From Limnephilus marmoratus (lineage: Eukaryota > Arthropoda > Insecta > Trichoptera > Limnephilidae): a DNA stretch of 64,000 nucleotides. Location of the stretch: positions 28,219,286 through 28,283,285 of the forward strand of contig OU862913.1 in assembly GCA_917880885.1 (NCBI GenBank). The letters are read 5' to 3'. A model generated the notes under the pieces. That model was not told where the DNA came from. It searched no databases and was given only the letters and a program-made list of their open reading frames with translations. Each line of letters starts with the position of its first letter. Position 1 is the stretch's first letter. The position numbers were made by a program, and so were the translations under genes. Shown here in pieces: positions 31,337-42,424 of the stretch.

Positions 31337-31743
31337 TGTTTCAGCTAGCGGCATGATAATTTACAGAAAATTTTGTTTATGCATTGAAGATGATAATATT
31401 ATAAAAGGTTTTGGGATTTACTCATAGGAGAGTCTGGAAATGGTATCTTCCGAACACTTGCGCTTGGTATTAACTTGTTCCAGTGAACAATTGCGATGCG
31501 AATCTTATTTTTAATAAAAGTAAATTGAATTGTATTAACTTTCACGTGAATGGTAAATGATCGGCGTTTGCGATAAATATACATCCGGCTTGTACACTGC
31601 GTATCTCGGAACACACCGGTCGGTAGGCGGGAGGGGAAGCGAGAGATAGGATGACACAATAATTATCAAGGAACAACATTCTGGTTCCAAAATACACGCA
31701 CAATAAATCGCTGAGTGCAGCCAAATTCTAGTTGGCGCTAAAA
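31337..31743 (-). repeat. BEL-2 3' LTR
   Basis: Direct repeat of 34080-34486 with about ten to fifteen differences, so this insertion is older than BEL-1 or the Gypsy element. Confidence 0.88.
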
Positions 31744-32034
31744 TGCCCCCGGCCTTGACATAATGGTCAAAATAAACCAACAACGCGACCAGCAACGAAA
31801 CTTAAAAAGAAATTAAATAAAATAAGTCAATAGAAAAAACCCATTAATACTATAAAACACTCACGACATCGTGTTTCATTGCTCATCGCGTTAATGCGTA
31901 TCCCTAATGCGAGTAAGATGAAAAGAAAATAATAAAGAAAGGAAACGATTAAAAGATAGCAATTATGTGTACATGCCTACTTGAACTAAACTAATTCATT
32001 ATTAGGTATTATAAAGTTTGCCGGAAACATGAGA

Positions 32035-32409
32035 TTAATAATGTGCGTGTAAACTTGGTTTACGAGAAACCTTTTTTTGGTTGCGAGTTACGTTGCTTTG
32101 CTTGAGAGTAGGTGCGTTTCTGACTAGTACGTACCCCAAACTGGTTTCGATTGCACTCGGTAACGATTGAGTGTCCTTTACCTTACCAGGTAAGAGGATT
32201 TGGCTAAAAATATTGGCACCAATGATTGCTTCGATGACCCCCGGGATGTGGAATTTGTCGTCGGCGAGTGGCAATTCATTTAGGTAAGACAACGCATTCA
32301 TATCTATAGAAGATGCCGGCAATTGGGTTGTAATGTGATCCACTACCAAAGGTCGAATGGAGAAAGATGTTTTATTATTATAGCGAGACTCAAACTTTAA
32401 ATTAGTCAT
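32035..32409 (-). pseudogene. BEL-2 protease C-terminal segment
   Basis: FSIRPLVVDHITTQLP, GVIEAIIGANIFSQIL and AIETSLGYVLV match the part of BEL proteins after the protease active site (compare ILLGSDIFASLL and ETKLGWILMG in BEL-1). Confidence 0.75.
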
Positions 32410-33009
32410 TCCTTTAATGCGTTGTTACCTGGGATGAGGTGGCAACAATGTAGATTATTATGAGCAATGAGGACTTAACATGCCAAATACAAGGATTGGG
32501 TTCTAGTACGAAAATAAGGTATTCGAAAATAAAAAAAGAGTATATTGTGAATTAAAAAGGACATCCTAAGTCTAAAACTGTCTGGCATAAAGGGCTTGCT
32601 TAGATAATAGGTTGATGGTGATACCGTGATAAGTCGTAGTGTGGCTGATGCGTGGCTTGTCGAAAACTCCTCGTTTTATATAAAGAATCTCACATCGAGA
32701 GAATGGCAGGGCTGCAAATCCTTGGCTATAAGCCAAAAAAAAGTCCATCCAGAAGCAGGACAGGCTGATGTCTTCAGAGGCCAATCATCCTCCCAGGATG
32801 ATTTAAAGTCAGCTTCCAAGATGGCGAGAGTAACTTCCCACATGTATGATCTTGTATGATAACGATTTATACTCCATTCATCGTCTTACGGTCCAGAGGA
32901 TCGCCCAATACTCTGGGCTGAAGTACAAATAATGATCCTCTCTGTTTTCAAATCTCCTGATTTCAATTTTCCAGGATCAGCAACTCTTGCATTCAAAAAT
33001 ATTCCAGGG
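32410..33009. other. Unrecognised insert within BEL-2
   Basis: Separates the two halves of the protease region. No recognisable protein or terminal repeats; possibly another insertion or decayed element sequence. Confidence 0.4.
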
Positions 33010-33907
33010 CTACCATATTACCAATGCCCCAAATGTCAATGGGCAAGCACTAGAGGTGCCACACACTGAAACCATGAATAAAGTGTGTATAAGAGGGTGC
33101 ACACACCTTGTTACAAATATTTTTATGTAACAGCGTTGAGAAATATCTCCAATGCCTCTAATGGTTGTATGATTGCGATCTGTGAATAAGGGTAATCCAA
33201 GGCGTCTGCAACAGCTCGTTGTAATAAATTCGTTTTGTGATGCGCTATCAATTAAAACTCGTATTTTCTGATAATTATTCCTGGAATCAAGAACACTAAT
33301 AGATGCGGTACCTAATAAAACGGTTTGATTTGGGGAAAAAACGTTTGCATCTCCATTATTGAGAGTACATAATGTTAGATTATTAGATTTACTTTCAGGT
33401 TTGCTTTTGAGATTTAAATTTTGCGCAATATTACGAGAAAAATTGGATGAAGTGTCATCAAAATGCAATAAAGAGTTATGGTTTTGATTACAATATCTGC
33501 ACCGATTTTCCGATTTGCATGTATTGGTAGAGTGCATTGTACTTAGACAATTTCGACATAAGTTTTGTTTTTGAGTTATCTTAAACCTACTCTTAGGTGA
33601 TGCGTTTAAAAATGTTGGGCATTTAAAAATGAATGTATGGTCTGACAAATAACGTGTACTTATAATGTTTTGCTTTGTTATTTTTGCAATTTTAAATCAT
33701 TAATTTTATTTACTAACTCAATAAACTCTTTCCTTATCTCCGATAGCAATGCTGCATTGGCACAAAATATGTTTTTTAAATTAGAGGATTTCAAACCCTT
33801 TAAACTGTCATATTATATTCTATGACATCTTGCAAATTGCGAATTCTGCCTAGCTTCTAACAACTTGACATCGCGTTCAATTTTAGAAACGGCTGATTCC
33901 TCTGGCA
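33010..33907 (-). pseudogene. BEL-2 gag with zinc knuckles and protease start
   Basis: Probable start ATG at 33907 (MPEESAVSKIERD). After a break near 33650 the frame continues with knuckles CRNCLSTMHSTNTC and CRYCNQNHNSLLHF, and the protease motif VLIDSASQNEFIT. Order and motifs equal those of BEL-1 gag-pro. Confidence 0.78.
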
Positions 33908-34060
33908 TGTTGAAATGCGTTAGTTTGATAATCGGATGAAATTATTTCAAGCTGATGTACGTACGACCTACCTACTCAAACTACTCCCGATAAATTTATA
34001 TGCAATGAAACACGTGCGTAAATATTTCAAATAAATATGGGCGCTGGTTCTTATTACACA

Positions 34061-34079
34061 TCCGGCTCGAAGGACCAAA
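34061..34079 (-). promoter_or_regulatory. BEL-2 primer-binding site
   Basis: The minus strand reads TT then TGGTCCTTCGAGCCGGA after the LTR end. This matches primer sites I know from insect BEL elements. Confidence 0.75.
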
Positions 34080-34486
34080 TGTTTCAGCTGGCGGCATGAT
34101 AATTTACAGCAAATTTTGTTTATGCATTGACGATGATAATATTGTAATAGGTATTGGGATTTACTCACAGGAGACTCTGGAAATGGTATCTTCCGAACAC
34201 TTGCACTTGGTATTAACTTGTTCCAGTGAACAATTGCGATGCGAATCTCATTTTTAATAAAAGTAAATTGAATTGTATTAACTTTAACGTGAATGGTAAA
34301 TGATCGGCGTTTGCGATAAATATACATCCGGCTTGTACACTGCGTATCACGGAACACACCGGTCGGTAGGCGGGAGGGGAAGCGAGAGATAGGAAGACAA
34401 AATAATTATCACGGAACAATATTTTGGTTCCAAAATACACGCACAATAAATCGCTGAGTGCAGCCAAATTCTAGTTGGCGCTAACA
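34080..34486 (-). repeat. BEL-2 5' LTR
   Basis: 407 bp, partner of 31337-31743. Confidence 0.88.
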
Positions 34487-34565
34487 CTAATAATGTACAT
34501 TTATTACTTCAAATTAAAAAAAAAACAAGATTTCTAAAACAATATAGTTTATCCTTTTATCCTTA

Positions 34566-34812
34566 CCTGAGTTCAGTATCGCTGTAGCGATGGACCACCA
34601 GTCAGAAATGAAAATTTGCTGGATATTTGATATGGCTTTAGCTGTGTACGGTGACGAGGTCTGAATAGTCAATTACTTTCCAAACTTCCTCTTTTCTATC
34701 TCCTTCTCCTCCCCATAATATGTCAACCTCACAACATAATTAAATGGCAACTGGCTCTAGATGTTTAGGAGCAGTTGGAACTCTTGTGCTATATTATCAT
34801 AACAAAAAAAAA
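34566..34812 (+). mobile_element. SINE-1 copy, old and truncated
   Basis: Diverged match to the SINE-1 body through GGAACTCTTGTGCTATATTAT and an A-run; the head is missing. Confidence 0.62.
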
Positions 34813-34928
34813 AACATTTAAATGCTGATTGAAGATAAGTAGAATTCTGACAAAAATAAAAATTCTTTCCTATTTTTAATAATCTGCCATTCCGACTTCG
34901 CTCACATTATTATATTATTTGTTCTCAG

Positions 34929-35093
34929 GACGTCGGTACCGCCTCTCCATTGTCTTTATACAATGGTCCCAGGGTGGCTTGCACTCATCTACTGGTGGGG
35001 ATCTTATCGGCATACAATAATCTAACCTGCACGAGAGTGTTCATACGAGTGTCTTTCTTCATCCCATGGATTGAGCGCATCGTATGGCCTTAA
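34929..35093 (+). CDS. Serine protease homologue (S1), last exon
   Basis: TTGTTCTCAG acceptor, phase 0, 54 codons plus TAA. Exon B ends ...PCG and this exon starts DVGTASPL, so the canonical GDSGGP reads GDVGTA: Asp194 is kept and Ser195 is Val. HLLVGILSAYNNLTC matches the strand with C220, and VFIRVSFFIPWIERI matches the C-terminal VYTRVS.YI.WI. Such S1 homologues often act as binding or cofactor proteins in insect immunity or development; the role here is unknown. The stop lies in the first unit of a tandem repeat. Confidence 0.75.
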   Translation, partial: DVGTASPLSLYNGPRVACTHLLVGILSAYNNLTCTRVFIRVSFFIPWIERIVWP

Positions 35094-35405
35094 GGCCGTG
35101 TTCAACCGGTACCCCGCAAAACGGTTGTGCACAGTGTTACACTGCCTACTTCCTGTCCTGGTTAATGCAGTGGTGCTCAACCACTGGTTTGAGCCCCGCA
35201 GTACTCTGGTTTACAGTTGGACTGCCTATATCTCCTGGATACGGAGCAACGTCTGGCCTTAAGGCAGTGGTGTTCAACTGTTGATCTGCAATACTCGGGT
35301 GCACAGTGTTCCACTGCATACATCCCATCCTGGATTAAGTTCCGTGTGGCCTTAAGGCGATGTTCAACCAATTCCCGAAAGATCTTTGGTGCATGGTTTT
35401 CCAAC
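35085..35405 (+). repeat. Diverged tandem repeat, about 4 units of 70-100 bp
   Basis: TGGCCTTAAGGC followed by a GTGTTCAACC-like motif recurs at about 35085, 35250 and 35350, with a further GTGGTGCTCAACC at about 35170. CAGTGTTACACTGC / CAGTGTTCCACTGC is also repeated. ORFs across it are not supported. Confidence 0.65.
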
Positions 35406-36290
35406 CTTTGGTGATTTCAGTCTCCTAGCCATAACGCATTCCTGTGATTGCACTGCCAAAAGTTGAAAAGTTTGACGAAACTAATGAAAATTGAAAATGA
35501 ACCTTGTGTTTTTTAAACACACCTTTTTAATAAAGAAGCGGTCCGATCATGTAGATCTGGCTCTAATCCCTGTTACAAACAACAGACAAATTCCATCAAG
35601 AGTTTTTTAAAATGTGCGACAAAATCCGAAAATTATGTTAAAATTTACAACGCCCTGGCAATTAAATTTCTGTCTATAATAAAACCTCCAGATGCCACAT
35701 ACATCTTAATTTCAGAGGAATAACTGTGATAACGAGGATCACAAAACGGACCTTGATCCTCTTAACGATAGCTTTGTTAATGAGAAACTCCGTCATACAA
35801 ACAGTTAAAAATAATGGACCCGAAAAAAGTATGACATTATTTCCGGCTGGAACGATCAAGTCTCACCTTTTATAGGCATTCAAGGCATGCATTTGTTTGC
35901 TGAGTTCAAGCAGAAAAACCTATAGAAATGCCAACACTCTGAAAACAAGCAAGGATAGATAGCACAGCCATGTCAAAAATTCAGAAAGTTTTGGCTCAAA
36001 ATGTCAACTGTGCTGAAATCTAAGAGCAAAGTTAATAGAAATAGATCCAGCAAACTAGGTGAATGCCCATATACATACATATATCATGGTGGCAATATAA
36101 CAAAAAATATTAACAAAATAATATAATAACAATATGTCCCAGCAAAACTAATAATGCAAATATGTAACAACGACAAAATTAATAGAAATGATGTAAAATA
36201 CAATATAAAATAATATAATTATTATTAAAGATCTCTGTTCCATAATTTGGGCAGCTGTCCAATTATCGGAAGCTTACGGATTTGGGTGCT
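35406..36290. other. No gene seen
   Basis: AT-rich without recognisable features. Confidence 0.45.
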
Positions 36291-36539
36291 GGGGGGCAAG
36301 TCCGATGTCATGTTGGATAACAACGAAATTCAAGTAATCTGCTTGTCCAAGTCCAGTCCTCTTCGCATACTAAACTTGTATCCTTCACAATCTCTATCAC
36401 TATCCACTGCCTGTATGACGAGCATTTAACACATGCATCAACAACACCACGGGGGATGAAAACATGGCTGATGAATTCAGAGACTTCTTTTCTTAAAGCC
36501 AGGATCAAGTTGATACATTTGAGGGCTTCAAGTACTATA

Positions 36540-37900
36540 TTAGGCAGTTTCCCCCAAAGCTAACGAAGGCCAGACGTGCCGGGCACAGGCGTACAAATTG
36601 CTGTTATCTGATTCGACGATCGAATCTAAGAAGAGCGAAATGGCGAGATTTCTCAGAATATGTTGACAGAGTTGTGGATAATTTTCCGTCAAAACCGAAT
36701 TCCTACAATCGATTTTCGAGCCTCTTGTTTATAGCTGCAAAGAAATTTATTCCTAGAGGCTATATAAAAGTGTACATCACAACATGGAGCTCAGAAAATG
36801 AACTCCTTTTGTCTAAATTCGAGAGGATGAATGACCCAGACACTAGTTTTGATGTTATCTGGTCTCTGAAAAATGGGCACATGAAATGGATGGATGAATA
36901 ATGGAAGAAATGAGTTTCAAACACTCAAGCAGAAAAAGGAGCTGCAGATTAGCCAACTAAAAAAACGGTCAAAGTGTGACCAAATGCTGTTGCGTACTAA
37001 CTACTCAATAGTTCAATAACGGCAATAAGGTCTAACGTAAGCCACAAGGTTCAAAATATATTCTTATCGACACCGCACTCACTTCAACAAAACTTGAGAA
37101 AGCAGGCTAATGTGAAGGAGTTCTCCCAGACTTTTTGAAACATGCTGGGCACGGAAATTTTAAAACTGGAGAAATACCAAATATCTGGAAAAGGCTAAAA
37201 TTGTTGCCATACTTAAACCGAAAAAAACCACCAGAGAATTCAAAAGCTACCACACATCTACTTTGAGGTACCTTCTAGAGCGCTTGTGCTCTGGAGAATG
37301 TGGTTCCTCAAAAACAAACTTGTTTCAGACCAGGCCATAACTGCTGCAACCAGGTGTTAGCACTGACAATACGTATGAAATCTGATTTCCAGAAACGGCA
37401 GCATTCATTGATCTCTTAGTGGCCTACGATACAGTGTGGCACGAAGGTCTCCTTATTGAATTCTACAACTACGTACGATGGCACCATAGTAAGACTTATT
37501 GGGCAACGGCTAACTGGTTGCACATTCTGGGTTTTTCTAGGAGCGTAAAGAAGCAAAAAAATACCAACCAATAATAGCCTTGCACAGGTCACAGTACTAG
37601 TCCCATCACTTTTTAACATATGTATTCGAGAACTTCCTCACCTTAAAGGCAGAAAAATTGCTTATGCAGATGACTTCATCTCACTGCCCAAAACCATTAG
37701 CGAAAGACAAAAAGGTTAAAAGTTAGTTACAGTTGCGACAGCCTTTCATCTTAGCAGTTCACAGATGAAAGTCAAACTCTGTTTTCAAGACGCTGCAAAA
37801 AAGCACAATACCTTTTACAATGACATCGACTCTCATCCGACATGCCGCCTGAAGTTCAGAAACCCTTCTGGATGAAAGGCGAGAGGTTCCTCCAATTACC
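36540..37900 (+). pseudogene. LINE-C: decayed non-LTR ORF2 with RT core
   Basis: Fragments in changing frames: KKFIPRGYIKVYITTWSSE (linker between endonuclease and RT), FRPGHNCCNQVLALT and FIDLLVAYDTVWHEGLL (RT block with the first Asp), and AYADDFISL at about 37653-37680 (catalytic box). The pattern fits a Jockey/RTE-like LINE. Many frameshifts and stops. Confidence 0.75.
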
Positions 37901-38330
37901 TCTCACTACGGAAGATAGGTGAAACTTTATTTACAGTTGGCTGACGTTAGAAATGCCCATCTCGTACACGACCCCACTGAGAGACAGCCTGGACTCTTAC
38001 TGCCTCGTAAACTCCGGTCCACCATCAATAGGAAAATATAATTATTCTCAGCGGGATTGATGGGCTCCACAGGGTGACGATTGACGCCTAGATCGGCTCA
38101 CGGACCTAGATTATCACTTCTGACCCCCACCATATGAAAAGAGAAGAAGAAAATATAACGAAACCATATATAATGATATTTCCACCTTCGGCCAATGATG
38201 ACCATGTCATGAATTTCACTCCTGAAATAGTTATGTGCTATTAAAAAAACCATCCTAGGAAAGTGTCCAGGGTGCGCCATTGGTATTGAACACGTAAGGT
38301 ACGCAGGAGATTAGGTCTATACTATTCTAG

Positions 38331-39480
38331 TTGCCCTATACTCCATCCCCATCGCATAAGAAACACATGAACTCGTATGCCGAGCCAATGTATATGAATC
38401 AAACTGTTATCATTCCAATCTTGAAATCCAATCAACTGGATACATCGATATTAGGAAATTACCCACCGATTTCCTTGGCCACACTGATTTCAAGACTATT
38501 TGAAAAATATTGTTCATGCTAGTTAAAGGCAAACTATTTACAAAGTAAATAAAACATTGAATTTAAAAGACCATAGCTTACCACAAAGAAGAAAAACTAC
38601 CATTAGTGGATGTTATTTCCACGTAGTCAAGGCCTTAGATCGCCACTTATTACAGGAAAACTCATAAAGTGTGATGTTCCAGCAGCAGTAGTCAATATGC
38701 TGGCTATTTGGTACGGACAACATTCAATGGGCAGGAGCTGCTTCTAGACTCTTATTTCTTAAAAGCTGAGTCAGGCAAGGAGGTAATATGTCTCCTACTC
38801 CATTTTTTAATGTTTACTACAAAAGCTCAACATTCACTTATTGGTTGCCATATCTGCGGAGAAGGGAGTAACAACACCAACTACGTGGATGACATGGTGC
38901 TGCTGGCACCCTCGATTAAAGTGATGAGATGACTTGTGCAAAGAGTACACAAACTCATATTATTGGCCGAACAAATCTAAAAAAACAATCATCCTCTACA
39001 AACACAACAAAGAGCCACTAAATATACCATCAAACTGGCTTGAAGGAAATGAACAGCCTCATGTGTTAAATACTTGGGACATATCTTTACAGAAGATATT
39101 AAAGATCGATGATATGGAACGACAAAGAGCCATCAATATACGGGCCGCAATGCTCTCAAGGCGGTTCTACTACTGTAGCGACGATGTCTGGAAATTCTTG
39201 TTAAAAGACATACCGGTCTACATCTGAGCTGTGGACACAATACCCAGCAGCGCAATGGGACAAGCTGAGGGTGTGATAGAACAATGCATACAGGCAACTT
39301 GTGCAACTTCCGCAGTTCTGCAGTGCCTCCACGATGTTCACTGAAGGGAGTTCACTCATTCCCCGCCTTACTTCCCCACCGACTAGCCAGCTTCTGGGGC
39401 AGGACACGGAAGTCAACCAACGTCCTTACACCGAGTGACTCAGCTCTCCATACAATGAGTGATGGATGCAGATGATGCGG
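38331..39480 (+). pseudogene. LINE-D: second decayed non-LTR RT
   Basis: Fragments QTVIIPILKSNQLD and NYPPISLATLISRLFEKY (RT N-terminal block), then NNTNYVDDMVLLAPS (catalytic box, Val for Ala) and later DDMERQRAINIRAAMLSRRF and CSDDVWKFLL, which are typical after the RT of CR1/Jockey-like LINEs. It is a different family from LINE-C because the catalytic boxes and flanks differ. Confidence 0.75.
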
Positions 39481-39489
39481 CCATCTCCC

Positions 39490-39968
39490 TGAAAGATGAT
39501 CCTATAGTTTTATTTATGTATTTATAATACATATTATGTTTCTGTATATTACGTTTTTTATTATCTTTTTTACTTTTTTTATTTTCTTCTTGAAATTTAA
39601 TAATATATTATACCTGTTCATGTTCATATAATATTTATGAAAAATAATATTTTCTACAAAAAACATACAAATGTTTTCTGAACCCAAAGTTTTTTGAACA
39701 AATGTGCTTCAAATCTTATTATTTTGTTATGAAATTGTTCCACTTTTGAATAATTGTTTTATTTGAAATATTTTGTTTTATTTTCAGTTAAATATCTGGG
39801 TATTTTGTACAATAAATACAAATAATTTTAGGATATTTTTTAATTTAAGACGATGCACTACAAAGTATTGCAAAAACGTTTGAAAATTTGATCGCTAAAA
39901 AATATTTTAGGTGCTTTAATTAAATACTGCGCAGAACAAATGGCCTATGAAATAGTAATGAAGTATTT
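39490..39968. other. No gene seen
   Basis: AT-rich intergenic sequence. Confidence 0.5.
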
Positions 39969-40149
39969 AATTAAATTAGGGTTTCCCATTTGTCGGGTGG
40001 CGATCCGGTACCGGGTCATCAAAATAAAATACCGGGTCGCAATATTCCCGCCTTGTTTTAAGACAAGGTAGAAAGCTGCACGCGGAAACAGGGAACTTCA
40101 AAGCATTTAGTAATTTAAGTGAAATACAAAAGAGTACAACTTGATTGCA

Positions 40150-40284
40150 TTGCCACAAGACATCTCAACTCAATTTAAAGAACATTTATTAGGACTGGAG
40201 AGGAATCTTCAAGAATATTTTCCTCCAATCGACAGCAATGAAGCTTGGATAAGAAACCCATTTACATTCAAGTTAGATTCCTAA
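40150..40284 (+). pseudogene. hAT-2 transposase fragment
   Basis: QFKEHLLGLERNLQEYFPP and EAWIRNPFTFKLDS resemble the segment before the C-terminal core of ZBED5/SCAND3-type hAT transposases. It ends at a stop. Confidence 0.65.
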
Positions 40285-40329
40285 ACTAATATGCCACGAA
40301 TTGCCAGATTCAGATGTTGACTCGTTAAT

Positions 40330-41050
40330 TTATTTTATTTATTTAATTATTTTAATATTACATTTGGTTATAAAATGACGTATTGCCCATCTCACTAGGT
40401 GTGAAACGCCTGTGTTGAGATGGCAATTTACAGAGTGGTTATCTAAGATTTTGTTGTAATATTATGAAAATGACAGGTTAATAAAATCTTTTTTTTCTTT
40501 AAATATACAATTCAAGTATGTTACATATATATAAATAGAAGATTGCAGTAGGTACATGGTTACATATATACACACAGTAGGTATAAAGGTAAGTCTGTTA
40601 TTAAATACTTGTGATGGATGTGTTTATTTGAGGTGATAAACGATTTTACTTTTAAATGTACTTTTGGTTTGCGTGTTTCTAATTTCAGGAGGTAGAGAAT
40701 TGAACAGCTTTGTTGCATTATATTTAAAACTTCTTTGCCCATAAGAAGTTTGACAAACTGGGATATTAAAAGATTTTACATTTGACTCTCTTAAGGCTAT
40801 TGTGTTCATTCGTTCTTCAAACATGTGTGTATTTTTAAATTGATGAAGCAGGATATTTTTAAAAAAAATTTTTGCAGGTTAAGAACATTTAGTGTCTTAA
40901 AAATAAAAATCAGTGCTCGTTCTCAACGGGACTTTAAGAATAACCTTCAAAATTAGTTTTTGAATCTTTACTAAAGGCTCTAGGCAAGTATTTGTGGCAC
41001 TTCCCCAGCTTATAATACCATATTCAAGTGATGATTGTATAAGTGCACAG
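40330..41050 (-). mobile_element. LINE 3' end inserted in hAT-2
   Basis: The minus strand encodes LPPEIRNTQTKSTFKSKI and, upstream, a decayed RT C-terminus (LYNHHLNMVL, NVLNLQ). It ends in an AAATAAATAAAAT tail at about 40330. The hAT reading resumes on the far side. Confidence 0.7.
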
Positions 41051-41116
41051 TAAACTGTCAACTGACACATCACTCAAGGATATATTTGACAGAAGACTAA
41101 GACCATTGATAGATTT

Positions 41117-41350
41117 TTGGTTATCTTGTCGTCAGAATACACAAAATTTGCTCATCAAGCAATAACTTTTTTAATGCCTTTTTTCACAATTTATAAATGT
41201 GAAGCTGGGTTTTCAACACTAGTTTACCTTAAAAATGAATATAGAAACCGACTTGAAGTGGAACCAGACCTTGGGATAAAACTTTCCTCATTTTCCGCGA
41301 ACTTGGATTCTTTAGTAACAATTAAGCAGCAGCTCCATACTGCGCAATAA
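41117..41350 (+). pseudogene. hAT-2 transposase C-terminal dimerisation region
   Basis: SSEYTKFAHQAITFLMPF, YKCEAGFSTLVYLKNEYRNR and SLVTIKQQLHTAQ match the C-terminal end of ZBED5/SCAND3-like hAT transposases (…CE.GFS.L..IK..YR..L). The catalytic region before it is missing. Confidence 0.75.
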
Positions 41351-41580
41351 AATTTAGTTACTAAATAGGCGATACCAAAATATGTAGTATTAATAAAACA
41401 TTTTTACTATTAATATATGTGTATTATTTTACCTAATGGAACCAGCTTAGGTTTAAAAGTATTAAGTGGGTCACGAAGGGGCAGTGTGAAAATTACCGGG
41501 CCACGGCAGAACAATGTTTGGGAAACACTGAATTAAATGAAGAAAATCTTAACAAAAATCTGGAAACAGAAAAATATAGG

Positions 41581-41652
41581 TCATATCTGGGGCTCGAACC
41601 CGGGACCTTCGCCTTTCTGGGGCGCAATTCTACCAACTGAGCTAATGTGTCC
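41581..41652 (-). repeat. tRNA-like sequence (tRNA relic or SINE head)
   Basis: On the minus strand GGACACATTAGCTCAGTTGG (box A) and GGTTCGAGCCC (box B) flank a CGCC..GGCG anticodon stem with loop CCAGAAA. Position 33 is C instead of T, and the acceptor stem has at least two mismatches, so a functional tRNA is unlikely. Confidence 0.55.
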
Positions 41653-41764
41653 CTATCCGATTCGGTCATATACTTCGACTAAGAACTACCAACATTATCT
41701 TCATTTTCTTAATGCATATTTTTATTGGCTGCTATCTTTGTGTATGACCGCAAGATTCAAACCC

Positions 41765-42200
41765 GAACTATTTTTTTTCCTTTAGCTCCGCACAGGAGGC
41801 CCTGAGGAAAATAATTCCCCTCAGGGCTTATGTCATCTTTGGGAATGCTGTGTGGAGGGTATTTTTATGAAAGTAAGGAGAGGAAGTTCTGGGAAGGAAA
41901 AGGGTATTAGGGGTGGGTAGGAATCTAGGGAACAGTGTGTCCAGGAGCGACGGAGGTATGAATCCATCCCTTCCACTCCGTTGCAAGGCGATGTTCCGAG
42001 AGAGTACAGCTGGAGAAGTCAATGGGAATACCTTAACCATTCTCTTCCAATCCGGTCCGCCATGCAGCCATCCACCGCCAAGACCCGGACAAACCTCACC
42101 CCACGAACCCGGGCTCCCCTGCTAAGTCACCAAACGTAGCAAACCTTTCGGGATGACCTATGGCAGGGGTGTTGGTCATCCTATAACTGGTACGCATATC
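41765..42200 (-). mobile_element. Arm-B half-element with hairpin tail
   Basis: Starts at a T-run and the LINE-A type nested hairpin (41785-41860), then follows the left arm of the 6779 palindrome up to the CACCAAACGTAGC region. The second arm is absent. Confidence 0.7.
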
Positions 42201-42424
42201 CCCCTACCAAATTGATAAAATCAACCAACGTTGAATGGGTGTATTAAAATCTGAGTAGCCACCTTACTAATAAATGTGTTTTTGTATTTTTGTACAACTA
42301 AAACCAACCAGTGGAGTAAAATTAATCAACACATACATAAATGGCTGTTTATCGGCTGTGTAAAATTAAAAAAAAAAACATGTTTATCAGTAAGGCCCTT
42401 AGACGGTAAATGTAAACTGGTGTG

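Larger units (their letters stand above)
31332..34491 (-). mobile_element. BEL/Pao non-autonomous element (BEL-2)
   Basis: Element 31337-34486 with 407-bp LTRs, flanked by the 5-bp duplication CTAAT (31332-31336 and 34487-34491). The minus-strand LTR starts TGTTAGCGCC and ends GCTGAAACA. A primer-binding site TGGTCCTTCGAGCCGGATG follows the 5' LTR after two bases. The interior is only about 2.3 kb and holds gag and protease remnants; reverse transcriptase, RNase H and integrase are absent. Confidence 0.9.
39969..41538 (+). mobile_element. hAT element (SCAND3/ZBED5-like), defective (hAT-2)
   Basis: Element 39977-41530, flanked by the 8-bp duplication AATTAAAT. Ends are TAGGGTTTCCCATTTG and, inverted, CAGTGTTTCCCAAACATTG. 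It contains two pieces of transposase separated by a LINE insertion. Confidence 0.85.

Noticed and set aside
41581..41652. Functional tRNA gene
   Set aside because: C at position 33, weak acceptor stem and weak D arm; better read as a tRNA relic or SINE head.
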